A DNA stretch of 64,000 bases from an uncultured Chlorobiaceae bacterium (GTDB lineage Bacteria; Bacteroidota; Chlorobiia; Chlorobiales; Chlorobiaceae), in contig CAIRXW010000042.1 in NCBI GenBank assembly GCA_903882665.1, positions 1 to 64,000 of the forward strand, read 5' to 3'. The notes beneath the pieces were generated by a model, which had not been told where the DNA came from, ran no database searches, and saw nothing but the letters and a program-made list of their open reading frames with translations. Position numbers and translations under genes: made by a program. This document shows positions 37,665-46,166 of this stretch, piece after piece; the first letter of the stretch is position 1, and the number at the start of each line of letters is the position of its first letter.

Positions 37665-38216
37665 TCAGAACTGGTATCTGATACCTGCCATAATGTGTTG
37701 ACTATGCAAGTTTACGTCATTCCCTTCATACGGACACTCAAGACCTTCCGGCTTGATGTAGCGGTAGCCCAGATCAAAGGTGAAATTGTCATTAACCTTG
37801 AAGCCCATTCCTGCCCCAACCTGCCAGACAAAAGAGGTCATCGAATCTGCTGACCACGAGACATCGACATCAGCAACGCCAGCACCGACCATCAGGTAGG
37901 GAGTGTATGCAGAACCCAGGTCAATATCATAATATCCGTTTGCCATCACAGTCAGGAGCGACAAATCATCACCACTCGGGCTTTTATAATTGTGGCTCTC
38001 ATATCCGAGAGCACCCTCAAGCCTCATCGATGATCCAAAACGATAGCCTACAGCACCATTCCATGCAGTAGCGCGGTCAAATTTTTTATGATAACCCGCC
38101 TCATCCCAATCGCCAAGTATACCAAGACCAACAGAACCACTGACATAAGGCTTCGAGTATGCAGGAGTGGTAGCAATACCTGCAAGCAATATGAGGCCCA
38201 AAACAAGCTCTTTCAT
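37665..38216 (-). CDS. outer-membrane beta-barrel protein (OmpA/opacity-like)
   Basis: A 183-aa protein with a signal peptide ('KELVLGLILLAGIATTPAYS', cut before 'KPYVSG'), then eight-strand-type alternating sequence ('SVGLGILGDWDEAG', 'YRFGSSMRLEGALGYE', 'YMVGAGVADVDVSW', 'VWQVGAGMGFKVND', 'FTFDLGYRYIKPEG') and a terminal phenylalanine in 'MAGIRYQF'. These are signs of a small porin-fold barrel. Its exact role (adhesion, stability) cannot be told. It has its own terminator and probably its own promoter in the AT-rich 230 bp upstream. Confidence 0.85.
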   Translation of the reverse strand: MKELVLGLILLAGIATTPAYSKPYVSGSVGLGILGDWDEAGYHKKFDRATAWNGAVGYRFGSSMRLEGALGYESHNYKSPSGDDLSLLTVMANGYYDIDLGSAYTPYLMVGAGVADVDVSWSADSMTSFVWQVGAGMGFKVNDNFTFDLGYRYIKPEGLECPYEGNDVNLHSQHIMAGIRYQF

Positions 38217-38447
38217 TTTTGTATTGATTTGATTAAGATTCTAAATACGCAACGTAAAAAATAAGTAACGTCGATTAGAGGCGTATCGTTCCCGCTCAGT
38301 CTTGAGGTGACAATACCAACCTTTTTTTTGATATAGTGAAAAGATTTTTTGCGCGAAGATTTTCTGGCAACCTTCTTGCAGGGAGAGAGAAAATGAGCGG
38401 GGATGATGTCCATTTTAGTTTAAATTCGAAGGAGAGAACAATTTAAT

Positions 38448-38798
38448 TTGGATACTGAAATGTGCGCGTTACCGAAAAAAAACATTCCAAAACCTGGAAC
38501 GATGGGAAAAGAAGAGCAGCAAAGCCTGGAAAGAAACCGGAAAAAAATACTCTATCATGCGACAATTGAGCAAATTGTTGATGGCTGGGCCGTCGGCAAG
38601 CCTGTGCTTGAGTCTACCGGCAAGCCGAGTGGATACTACCGGCTCACCAACTATCTGCGTCAGTACACCATTGCCCATGAAAGTCTGCCCAAAGGGATTC
38701 ACACCATGCCGGAAGGACGTGACAGCTTCAATAAGCTTGAGCCCTCTTTTCCTGTTGATTTCGACAGCATTATCGGAAAGATTACCTTGCCTGAATGA
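38448..38798 (+). CDS. small conserved-looking protein of unknown function
   Basis: A 116-aa basic protein with no recognised domain. The core 'IVDGWAVGKPVLESTGKPSG' and 'YYRLTNYLRQYTIAHESLPK' looks structured rather than random. A TTG start at 38448 has AAGGAG 12 bp upstream; ATG 38460 is the alternative. Codon use resembles nearby core genes. It is divergent from the barrel gene and 120 bp from the VOC gene. No function is proposed. Confidence 0.6.
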   Translation: MDTEMCALPKKNIPKPGTMGKEEQQSLERNRKKILYHATIEQIVDGWAVGKPVLESTGKPSGYYRLTNYLRQYTIAHESLPKGIHTMPEGRDSFNKLEPSFPVDFDSIIGKITLPE

Positions 38799-38918
38799 TT
38801 GCTAATAAGTCATAAAAAATAGAGAAGATCCAACAGCGCAAAAAATCTGTAAGCAATAGTCATCGAAAAACAGATGCATTAAACTACATTGTTAAAGAAA
38901 ACAAATGGAGAAAAGCCA

Positions 38919-39305
38919 ATGAGCAAACGCGAATTGTCCCCCTGTTTTGTCACTAAGAATGTCGATGCCTGTCGCGATTTTTACCAACGACACCTCTCAG
39001 CAAAAGCCATTTTTGATTGCGGCTGGTATCTCAATCTACGCATTGGCGGAGATGGCCCTTCAATTCAGTTTATGCAGCCGAAAGAGGGAATGGCGGAATA
39101 CCTTGCAGAAGGAGTGATGCTCAACTTCAGGGTTGACGATGTCGATGCAGAACATGCGAGGTTGCTCAGCGAGGGTGTTGAACCTGCCATGCCTCTTGAA
39201 GATCACCCATGGGGCGACAGGGGATTTTCGATTATCGATCCCATTGGAACCTCACTCTACATCTACTCTGATCGTGAACCATCAGACGCTTTCAAACAAT
39301 TCTAA
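38919..39305 (+). CDS. VOC (glyoxalase/bleomycin-resistance) family protein
   Basis: A 128-aa protein with the two-module VOC fold: 'LSPCFVTKNVDACRDFYQRH', 'AIFDCGWYLNLRIGGDGPSIQF', 'GVMLNFRVDDVDAEHARLL', 'PLEDHPWGDRGFSIIDPIGT', ending 'LYIYSDRE'. Members bind a divalent metal and act as dioxygenases, isomerases or drug-binding proteins; the substrate is not evident. ATG 38919 has GGAG 10 bp upstream. The following acetyltransferase frame overlaps its 3' end. Confidence 0.8.
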   Translation: MSKRELSPCFVTKNVDACRDFYQRHLSAKAIFDCGWYLNLRIGGDGPSIQFMQPKEGMAEYLAEGVMLNFRVDDVDAEHARLLSEGVEPAMPLEDHPWGDRGFSIIDPIGTSLYIYSDREPSDAFKQF

Positions 39306-39786
39306 ACAGCCTGACGAAGACGCGTCTGCCGATCACCTGATTGGCGACGGCATCACCTGCTTTATGGCCAGCCGGAATGATCTGCCTATGGTACGGGCGC
39401 TTTTATCGGAAAATGGCCTCCCTGAGGAAGACGTTGGCGAACACATAGAGTATTTTGTGCTGGCTTGGGACAATGGCTTGCTTATCGGGACGGCCGGGGT
39501 TGAATTGCTCGGAACCAGTGGATTGTTGCGCTCGCTCTGTGTCCGTTCGAATTACCGAAACCGGGGGATTGCGACTGAATTATGCAACCGGATCGAGGTG
39601 TATGCGCGCAATGCCGGAGTCAACCGGCTTTACATGCTCACCACGACGGCGAAAGATTATTTTTTCCTCCGGGGATACTCTGTTTGTTCTCGTGATAGTG
39701 TTCCGACCGCAGTGCAAGCTACTGCCGAGTTCCGCTCTCTCTGCTCATGCACGGCTGTGTGTATGGTAAGGCGCTTCGTTGATTGA
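39274..39786 (+). CDS. GNAT acetyltransferase (ArsN2-like)
   Basis: A GNAT domain: 'NDLPMVRALLSENGLPEEDV', 'GTAGVELLGTSGLLRSLCVR', the acetyl-CoA loop 'NYRNRGIATELCNRIE', 'RLYMLTTTAKDYFFLRGYSV' and 'CTAVCMVRRF'. This pattern resembles ArsN2-type N-acetyltransferases, sometimes linked to arsenic or organoarsenical resistance; the assignment is tentative. The start is unclear. ATG 39364 would cut the first strand, so GTG 39274 inside the VOC gene is proposed, and the frame is open further upstream (to 39133). Overlap suggests coupling to, or a past fusion with, the VOC gene. Confidence 0.65.
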   Translation: MNHQTLSNNSKQPDEDASADHLIGDGITCFMASRNDLPMVRALLSENGLPEEDVGEHIEYFVLAWDNGLLIGTAGVELLGTSGLLRSLCVRSNYRNRGIATELCNRIEVYARNAGVNRLYMLTTTAKDYFFLRGYSVCSRDSVPTAVQATAEFRSLCSCTAVCMVRRFVD

Positions 39787-39915
39787 ACATCGCTCAGATA
39801 ACAGGTATCTGTATGTTGTTTTAAGTGGTAAGTCGGAGTATGGTTGCAGGAGGAATGATCAGCATGTTTTTCTGGTTGTAAACTTTAAAGGTAAAGCAAT
39901 AACGGCTTGCGAATC

Positions 39916-40329
39916 ATGAATTTTACGACACCTCTTCGCTATCTCTGGGCCTTTCCAAACACCGCAATCGGATTGCTGCTGTTTTTTCCTTCGCTGGTTT
40001 CAGGCGGCAGGGTGAGATGCGTCCGTGGTGTGCTGGAAATCACGGGCAATGCTGCGGCATGGGTGCTTCAGCGAGTTTCCTTCAGCGGGCCTGTTGCGGC
40101 GCTGACACTTGGTCATGTGGTGCTTGGGGTCGATGAAGAGAGGCTTGAATGGTGGCGCAGTCATGAGCTTGTACATGTTCGGCAGTACGAGCAGTGGGGC
40201 CCTTTTTTCATTCCAGCCTATCTTTTCAGTTCACTTGCAGCACGACTGAAAGGCAAGGACAGTTATCTTGACAACCGGTTTGAAGCTGAGGCGTTTTCCC
40301 TTCAACTGAAGGTTGCAACGGTAAGATGA
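39916..40329 (+). CDS. membrane-associated protein with an HELVH zinc-site-like motif
   Basis: A 137-aa protein. Residues ~10-30 are hydrophobic ('[19 protein letters not shown]'), and further hydrophobic segments follow near '[15 protein letters not shown]'. '[20 protein letters not shown]' contains HExxH, the zinc signature of metallopeptidases, with a possible third ligand in the C-terminal '[11 protein letters not shown]' segment. Proteins of this type appear as small uncharacterised membrane proteins. Protease activity is an inference only. ATG 39916 is used instead of the TTG three codons upstream. Confidence 0.65.
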   Translation: MNFTTPLRYLWAFPNTAIGLLLFFPSLVSGGRVRCVRGVLEITGNAAAWVLQRVSFSGPVAALTLGHVVLGVDEERLEWWRSHELVHVRQYEQWGPFFIPAYLFSSLAARLKGKDSYLDNRFEAEAFSLQLKVATVR

Positions 40330-40330
40330 T

Positions 40331-40412
40331 GTAAGTGCTAATAGTCAACAACGTCCCCTTATTGATATGTTTGGAGTAAGTGCTAATAGTCAACAACGTC
40401 CCCCTGTTGATC
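40331..40412. repeat. 28-bp direct repeat, two copies, 45-bp period
   Basis: Copies at 40331-40358 and 40376-40403 are identical over 28 bases (start GTAAGTGCTAATAGTC, end CCCC), with weaker similarity continuing to about 40412. The second copy lies inside the 5' end of the ABC ATPase frame, and the ATG at 40367 lies between the copies. It looks like a recent tandem duplication that may have changed the translation start. Confidence 0.75.
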
Positions 40413-41122
40413 ACCCTGATGGGGAGGTGCTGAGGATTAGCGATTTGTCTAAGATTTATATGATGGGGGAGGTGCGGGTTGATGCGCTGAAGCATATTTC
40501 GCTGGAGTTTCAGGCGGGGGAGCTGGCGGTTCTGCTGGGGGCTTCGGGCAGTGGCAAATCAACCCTGCTTAATATTATCGGGGGGCTTGATGTGCCCTCT
40601 TCAGGGAAGCTTTTTTTTCATGGTCGGGAGATGACTGCGGCCACTGAAGCGGAGTTGACCGCTTACCGTCGCCGCTCGATCGGGTTTGTCTTCCAGTTTT
40701 ACAATCTTATTTCGAGTCTTTCAGCGCTTGAGAATGTGCAGCTTGTGACCGAGATTGCCGAGAATCCGATGGAGGCAAAGGAGGCGCTCAGGCTGGTGGG
40801 TCTTGGTGACCGCTTGAACCACTTTCCGGCACAACTCTCCGGTGGGGAGCAGCAGCGGGTGGCGATAGCAAGGGCTGTTGCCAAGCGGCCTGAGCTGCTG
40901 CTTTGTGATGAGCCTACGGGGGCGCTTGACTTCCAGACGGGAAAACTGGTGCTTGATGTAATCGAGAAGGTCAATCGCGAACTGGGGACGACAACGCTGG
41001 TCATTACCCACAATGCTTCGATTGCCGGAATGGCTGACCGGGTGGTGCGTCTGCGGAGCGGAGAGCTTTCCGAGGATCGGCGGAACCTCACCCGGATGTC
41101 ACCTTCGGAACTGGTCTGGTAG
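40367..41122 (+). CDS. LolD/MacB-type ABC exporter ATPase
   Basis: A 251-aa ABC ATPase: '[20 protein letters not shown]', Walker A 'GASGSGKST', Q-loop 'FVFQFYNLI', signature '[15 protein letters not shown]', Walker B '[12 protein letters not shown]', switch 'VITHNASI'. This is the LolCDE/MacB subclass that works with FtsX-type permeases. The gene is 8 bp before such a permease and the membrane fusion gene follows, so a three-part exporter is encoded. The annotated start depends on an ATG inside a short tandem repeat; the first ~15 residues are therefore doubtful. Confidence 0.9.
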   Translation: MFGVSANSQQRPPVDHPDGEVLRISDLSKIYMMGEVRVDALKHISLEFQAGELAVLLGASGSGKSTLLNIIGGLDVPSSGKLFFHGREMTAATEAELTAYRRRSIGFVFQFYNLISSLSALENVQLVTEIAENPMEAKEALRLVGLGDRLNHFPAQLSGGEQQRVAIARAVAKRPELLLCDEPTGALDFQTGKLVLDVIEKVNRELGTTTLVITHNASIAGMADRVVRLRSGELSEDRRNLTRMSPSELVW

Positions 41123-41130
41123 GGCGAGCG

Positions 41131-43494
41131 ATGAAAGCCCTCCAGAGAAAGTTGCTGCGCGAACTGATGCGCCTCAAGGGGCAGATGCTTGCCGTTGCCG
41201 CTGTTGTGGCTTGCGGTATTTCGGTTTTTGTCTCCATGAGCAGTGTGAAACATTCGCTGGAGGTTTCGCGGCAACGTTATTACAACAGGTTCCGTTTTGC
41301 GGATGTTTTTGTGCAGGTCAAGCGTGCCCCTGATTTTTACCGCGAAACGGTGAGTCGTATTCCGGGAGTGGCATCGGTCAGCACGCGCATTACCGCTGAC
41401 GTTACCCTCGATGTTCCGGGGCTTGATGAGCCGGCAACGGCCCGGCTGGTGTCGATTCCCGAGTATCGGACGCCGGTGCTGAACGATCTTTTTCTGAAAA
41501 AGGGGCGCTATATTGAGCCGGGCAAGCCTGAAGAGGTGATTGCAAGCAAACCCTTTCTCGAAGCGAACCACCTTGCTCCCGGCGACCGGATCAGTGCGGT
41601 GATCAATGGTCGAAAGAGGAATCTGCTGATTGTCGGCATGGGGCTCTCTCCCGAGTATATCTATGAGGTGCAGCCCGGCTCCTTTTTCCCCGACAAGCGG
41701 CGCTTCGGGGTTTTCTGGATGGGGCGCCGCTCGCTGGAGTCGGTGCTCGACATGAGCGGTGCTTTCAACGATCTCTCCCTGACGCTGGCTCATGGAGCAT
41801 CGGAAAAAGATGTCATCATGCGGCTCGACAACCTCTTCAAACGGTACGGTTCGCTTGGCGCTTACGGACGGAGCGAGCATCTTTCCGACCGATTTATTGT
41901 TGATGAGATCAAGCAGGTCGGCATTCAGATTACCTTTCTTCCGGTTGTCTTTCTTGCCGTGGCGGTCTTTCTGCTCAATATTGTGCTTCGCCGCATTGTG
42001 GCCACACAGCGCGACCAGATTGCCGTCCTCAAGGCTATCGGCTACTCCAATGAGGATGTCGGACTGCACTATCTCGGTTTTGCCATGATCCCCACCGCTT
42101 TTGGGGCGGTTGCGGGTACGCTGCTCGGAGCGTGGCTTGGCAGGGGGCTGATGAACATTTATGCGGAGTTCTACAATTTTGCCGAGCTGGTCTATTACTT
42201 CCGATTTGAGGATGTTGCCCTTTCGGTTCTTTTGAGTTTTGCTGCGGCCATTTTGGGAGCACTTGGTGCGGTTCGCAGCGCGGTGCGGCTTCCTCCGGCT
42301 GATGCGATGCGCCCGGACTCTCCGGTGCTCTACAAGCCGGGCTTTTTCGATCGGGAGTCGTTGCGAAAAAAAATACCTGTATCCCTGCGCATTATTGTTC
42401 GCAACCTGGAGCGCCGTCCATGGAAAGCAGCGCTTTCGGTACTGATGATCTCCCTTTCCGTTGCGATTCTCATTGCGGGCCGCTATACCTACGACTCCCT
42501 TGACCGGATGGTTCAGGTGGAGTTTACCCGGAAACACCGCGAGGATGTTACCGTGATTTTCAATAACCCCATGCCACCCTCGGTACGCTTTAATATTGCC
42601 TCGCTTGACGGGGTGCTCGAACACGAATACTATCGTGAAGAGCCGGTAAGGATGAGTTTTGGTCATCGTGTCCGTCGGCAGTCGATCAAGGGAATGGAAT
42701 CTGCCGAAGGGTTGCAGCGGCTCATTGACAAGGCAAACCGTCAGCTCAGCCTGCCCCCTGATGGTATATTGCTTACCTCCACTTTGGCTGAGCTTCTCGG
42801 TGTCAGGCCGGGCGACAAGTTGCAGGTTGATTTTCTGCAGGGCTGGCAGCGTCACCGGGAGTTGCTTGTCAGTGGCACCATCGATGAAATTCTCGGTCTT
42901 TCGGCCTACATGAATCTTGGTGCGCTGAACCGTCTGGCGGGGGATGGCGGAGCGCTGAACGCGGCATATCTGCGTCTCGATCAGGCCAAGGCAGGGAAGC
43001 TCTATACGACGTTCAAGGGTATGCCAGGAGTTTCGGGCATCATGATGCTGAAGGCGATGAAGGAGAGCTTTGATGAGCTGATTGCCCAGAGCATGAACAC
43101 CTCGACCGTCATTCTCACCTCCTTTGCCTGTGTACTTGCCTTTGCGGTGGTCTACAACGGCGCCCGCATCTCACTTTCCGAGCGGGCGCGTGAACTTACC
43201 AGTCTCAGGGTACTTGGTATGACAAAAGGGGAAATTTCCTTTATTTTACTTGGTGAACAGGCCTTGCTGACGATGGCAGCCATACCGGTCGGCTTTCTGA
43301 TCGGCATCGCTCTCTCTGCACTGCTTGCTCATGCGCTCAGCTCAGAACTCTACCGGTTGCCATTGGTTTTCAGCGCCTTTAACTTTCTCTTTGCCTTTAT
43401 GGTTATTGTTCTTGTTTCAGTGGTCTCCGCCATTCTCGTCAGAAGGCGGCTTACAAACCTTGATATGGTCGAGGTATTAAAAACAAGGGAATAG
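41131..43494 (+). CDS. FtsX-like ABC transporter permease
   Basis: A 787-aa inner-membrane permease with an N-terminal helix ('MLAVAAVVACGISVFVSM'), a large periplasmic domain, three helices near residues 265-390 ('FLPVVFLAVAVFLLNIVLRR', 'LLSFAAAILGALGAV'), a second periplasmic region and three C-terminal helices ending in 'FMVIVLVSVVSAILVRRRL'. This duplicated FtsX arrangement is typical of the MacB/LolC superfamily of mechanotransmitting exporters. Substrate is unknown. It sits between its ATPase and an HlyD-type fusion protein, 5 bp before the latter. Confidence 0.9.
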   Translation: MKALQRKLLRELMRLKGQMLAVAAVVACGISVFVSMSSVKHSLEVSRQRYYNRFRFADVFVQVKRAPDFYRETVSRIPGVASVSTRITADVTLDVPGLDEPATARLVSIPEYRTPVLNDLFLKKGRYIEPGKPEEVIASKPFLEANHLAPGDRISAVINGRKRNLLIVGMGLSPEYIYEVQPGSFFPDKRRFGVFWMGRRSLESVLDMSGAFNDLSLTLAHGASEKDVIMRLDNLFKRYGSLGAYGRSEHLSDRFIVDEIKQVGIQITFLPVVFLAVAVFLLNIVLRRIVATQRDQIAVLKAIGYSNEDVGLHYLGFAMIPTAFGAVAGTLLGAWLGRGLMNIYAEFYNFAELVYYFRFEDVALSVLLSFAAAILGALGAVRSAVRLPPADAMRPDSPVLYKPGFFDRESLRKKIPVSLRIIVRNLERRPWKAALSVLMISLSVAILIAGRYTYDSLDRMVQVEFTRKHREDVTVIFNNPMPPSVRFNIASLDGVLEHEYYREEPVRMSFGHRVRRQSIKGMESAEGLQRLIDKANRQLSLPPDGILLTSTLAELLGVRPGDKLQVDFLQGWQRHRELLVSGTIDEILGLSAYMNLGALNRLAGDGGALNAAYLRLDQAKAGKLYTTFKGMPGVSGIMMLKAMKESFDELIAQSMNTSTVILTSFACVLAFAVVYNGARISLSERARELTSLRVLGMTKGEISFILLGEQALLTMAAIPVGFLIGIALSALLAHALSSELYRLPLVFSAFNFLFAFMVIVLVSVVSAILVRRRLTNLDMVEVLKTRE

Positions 43495-43499
43495 GAGTT

Positions 43500-44663
43500 A
43501 TGGTACTTTCAAAAACACAGCGCATTGCCGCGATATCGGTTGCAGTGGCTGCGCTCATTCTTTTTTTTGTCTTCCGGTCATCGCCGCTTCCGGTGGATTC
43601 GGGTGTGGTGAAGCGCGGCCCGCTGCAGGTAACGCTTGAAGGTGAAGGAGTTACCCGGGTGAATGATCGCTTTGTGATTGCCGCTCCGGTCAGCGGAGAG
43701 TTGGTGAGGGTAGAGCTTGAAGAGGGTGACAGCGTCCGCAAGGGGAACGTAGTGGCTTCGCTGCTTCCTGCGCAGCTCGACAGCCGTGAGTACCGTGAAG
43801 CCTCTGCCAGATCGGGGGCAGCCCGAGCCGCTCTTGACGAGACGATTGCCCGGCAACGCAGGGCGGCGCTCACCCTTGCACAGGCAGAACGTCGCTTCGG
43901 GCGTTACCGTAACCTCTATGGTGAAGGGGCTGTTTCAAAAGAGGCTTATGAGCTTGCAGAAAACGAGGCTCAAACGCTGCGGAAAGAGAGTCAGGCGGCC
44001 CGGTCAGGGGTTGAGGCGGCCCGCTATAACTATGGCGCACTTCAGGCTGTTGTCGACCGGCAGTTGTCAAAAAAACCGGTGAAGGTGCTCTCCCCGGTTG
44101 ACGGTCGTGTGCTTCGCATCCATGAGCAAAGTGAGCGGGTTGTGAGCGCCGGTTCACCGCTGATCGATATCGGTGATCCTTCGCTCATTGAAATGGTGAT
44201 CGATCTGCTCTCTTCCGATGCCATCAGGGTAAAGCCGGGCAACAGGGTGATAATCATGGATTGGGGCGGTGAGCGGGAGCTGCAGGGGGTGGTGAAAACG
44301 GTCGGTCCTGCCGCTTTTACCAAAACCTCTGCACTCGGTATCGAAGAGAAACGGTTGAACATTGTGGCAACCCTCAGCCGGAATGAGCCGCTGCTTGGTG
44401 ATAATTTCCGTGTCCAGGCAAGCATTGTGCTCCTTGAAGCGGCCGATGTGCTTCAGGTGCCGGTCAGCAGCCTTTTCAGGGGCAAAGAGGGGTGGCATCT
44501 TTTTGTTATTGAGGATGGGCGGGCGGTTGATAAAGCGGTGATGGTCGGGATGCGGGGAACCTTGCAGGCGCAAGTGCTTGCAGGGGTCAACGTGGGGCAG
44601 CGGGTGGTGGTGCATCCCACCAATGAGCTGAGAGATGGCATGATGGTGAAAGCCCAGGAGTGA
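43500..44663 (+). CDS. HlyD/MacA-type membrane fusion protein
   Basis: A 387-aa protein with one N-terminal membrane helix ('IAAISVAVAALILFFVF'), a split biotinyl-lipoyl domain ('VIAAPVSGELVRVELEEGDSVRKGNVVASL' region and 'VLSPVDGRVLRI'), a long alpha-hairpin between them (~95-185) and a beta-barrel domain. It should bridge the permease to an outer-membrane channel in the periplasm. No TolC gene is adjacent, so the outer component must be elsewhere. Confidence 0.9.
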   Translation: MVLSKTQRIAAISVAVAALILFFVFRSSPLPVDSGVVKRGPLQVTLEGEGVTRVNDRFVIAAPVSGELVRVELEEGDSVRKGNVVASLLPAQLDSREYREASARSGAARAALDETIARQRRAALTLAQAERRFGRYRNLYGEGAVSKEAYELAENEAQTLRKESQAARSGVEAARYNYGALQAVVDRQLSKKPVKVLSPVDGRVLRIHEQSERVVSAGSPLIDIGDPSLIEMVIDLLSSDAIRVKPGNRVIIMDWGGERELQGVVKTVGPAAFTKTSALGIEEKRLNIVATLSRNEPLLGDNFRVQASIVLLEAADVLQVPVSSLFRGKEGWHLFVIEDGRAVDKAVMVGMRGTLQAQVLAGVNVGQRVVVHPTNELRDGMMVKAQE

Positions 44664-44752
44664 GCTTTCAAAGAGGGAGCCTCCCCGTAAGCTGTAATGC
44701 GGTGAAAAAGAGTGCTTGCACCTTTCCCGGCACGGAGTAACTTTACCCCACT

Positions 44753-46117
44753 ATGAGCAACAATAAAACAACAGCAGAAACAGAGGGCCAGCCGCATTCC
44801 ACAATTCTTATTATTGGCGGTGGTGCGGCAGGGATTGCTGCGGCCATTGCCGCACGCCGGAGCGAGAAAGCTTCCGGCAAGCCATGTTCCATAACCATCT
44901 TTGAGCGGAATGTTCGTCCTGGAACGAAAATCAGGATATCGGGGGGCGGCAAATGCAATGTGACTCACCGGGGAACTCCGGCAGAGCTGCTTGAACAGGG
45001 TTTTTTGCGTCGTAATGAAGCGCGTTTTTTGCGTCACGCTCTCTACAGCTTTTCAAACAGCGATCTTCTTGCCCTTCTGGGTTCGCGGGGTGTTGAGACC
45101 GAAGAGCGGCCTGATGGTAAGGTATTTCCCCGCAGCGGAGATGCTTTGACGGTGGTCCGCGCCTTTGAGGAGTTGCTGCGGGAGTCAAGGGTGGAGCCTC
45201 ACTATTCCAGTCGGGTTCGGCGTGTCGAACGCAAGGGTGAGCTCTTTGTTGTAACCACTGCCGACAAGGCCTTCACTGCAGATTGCCTCATTCTGGCAAC
45301 CGGTGGGGTCTCCTGGTCAAAAATCGGTACTTCGGGTGACGGCCTTGCAATTGCCCGTGCGCTTGGTCACACCATAACAAAGCCTTCGGCGGCTCTGGCA
45401 CCGTTGTTTACCCTTAATGCTCCTCCAGCCTCTCTTTCAGGGCTGGCGCTCCGCTCAATCACTCTGGTTGCTACTGCCGGTGGGCGGAGTGTTGAGCGTC
45501 GTGGCGACCTGCTCTTTACGCACCGGGGCTTCAGTGGCCCGGTGGCACTTTCTCTTTCGCGCTATGTTGCGGAACTGATGGGTGAGTCGGGTAATTGCGC
45601 TCTCTTTGCTGACCTCTTTGCGCAGCAAAGCAGCGCTGAACTTGAGGCTGAGCTTTTGAAACAGGCGAGCAAGAGTGGCACACAGATGATCCGCAAATTT
45701 TTGCAAAGCTGCCCGATAACTCCCCCCAATGGTTCATTTGGCACAGCTCCGCACGGCACGATTCCCACGGCTCTTGTCCCCTTTATCATGCGCCATGCGG
45801 GCCTTGAAACTGATGTCACCTGGAGCGCACTTGCGAGGGAGAATCGCCATTCGCTTCTCTCGGTGCTCAAGCGATTTCCGCTTGGCAGCGTGCGTGATGT
45901 GCCGCTTGACCAGGGCGAAATCTCTGCCGGAGGCGTTTCGCTGGGGGAGGTGAACCCCAAAACGATGTCTTCCAGGGTTGTGCCTCACCTCTTTCTCTGT
46001 GGCGAGATCCTCGATTATGCCGGCGAAATTGGCGGCTTCAACCTGCAGGCCGCATTCTCCACCGGCTGGGTTGCAGGCGAGAATGCGGCCAAGACAGTAG
46101 TGATGAGCTCTCCGTAA
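44753..46117 (+). CDS. BaiN/HI0933-family FAD-dependent oxidoreductase
   Basis: A 454-aa flavoprotein: FAD site 'ILIIGGGAAGIAAAIAARR', the family motif 'ISGGGKCNVTHRG', 'KVFPRSGDALTVV', 'LILATGGVSWSKIGTSGDG', 'THRGFSGPVALSLSR' and the terminal 'LFLCGEILDYAGEIGGFNLQ'. The HI0933/YhiN/BaiN family contains proposed reductases of unsaturated or steroid-like substrates, but most members have no proven reaction. It is transcribed alone and ends at a bidirectional terminator shared with the convergent gene. Confidence 0.87.
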   Translation: MSNNKTTAETEGQPHSTILIIGGGAAGIAAAIAARRSEKASGKPCSITIFERNVRPGTKIRISGGGKCNVTHRGTPAELLEQGFLRRNEARFLRHALYSFSNSDLLALLGSRGVETEERPDGKVFPRSGDALTVVRAFEELLRESRVEPHYSSRVRRVERKGELFVVTTADKAFTADCLILATGGVSWSKIGTSGDGLAIARALGHTITKPSAALAPLFTLNAPPASLSGLALRSITLVATAGGRSVERRGDLLFTHRGFSGPVALSLSRYVAELMGESGNCALFADLFAQQSSAELEAELLKQASKSGTQMIRKFLQSCPITPPNGSFGTAPHGTIPTALVPFIMRHAGLETDVTWSALARENRHSLLSVLKRFPLGSVRDVPLDQGEISAGGVSLGEVNPKTMSSRVVPHLFLCGEILDYAGEIGGFNLQAAFSTGWVAGENAAKTVVMSSP

Positions 46118-46158
46118 CAGGCAGAAAACGTTAATTGCCGGTTTGCGTTTTCTGCCAG
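46118..46158. terminator. bidirectional stem-loop terminator
   Basis: Perfect 11-bp inverted repeat GGCAGAAAACG (46120-46130) / CGTTTTCTGCC (46146-46156) with a 15-base loop, placed between two convergent genes 50 bp apart. The A/T-rich inner stem can serve both strands. Confidence 0.6.
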
Positions 46159-46166
46159 GCACTCTT

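Noticed and set aside
37587-37853. 88-aa plus-strand frame overlapping the outer-membrane barrel gene
   Set aside because: It lies over the terminator and 3' end of the real minus-strand gene and has no recognisable features.
40331-40403. CRISPR-like repeat
   Set aside because: Only two copies with a 17-bp gap and partial similarity continuing past the repeat; this is a tandem duplication, not an array.
40699-42855. 718-aa open frame on the minus strand antisense to the ABC exporter genes
   Set aside because: The plus strand has two well-supported ABC genes here. The antisense translation is rich in H, R and N without motifs and is a GC-driven shadow.
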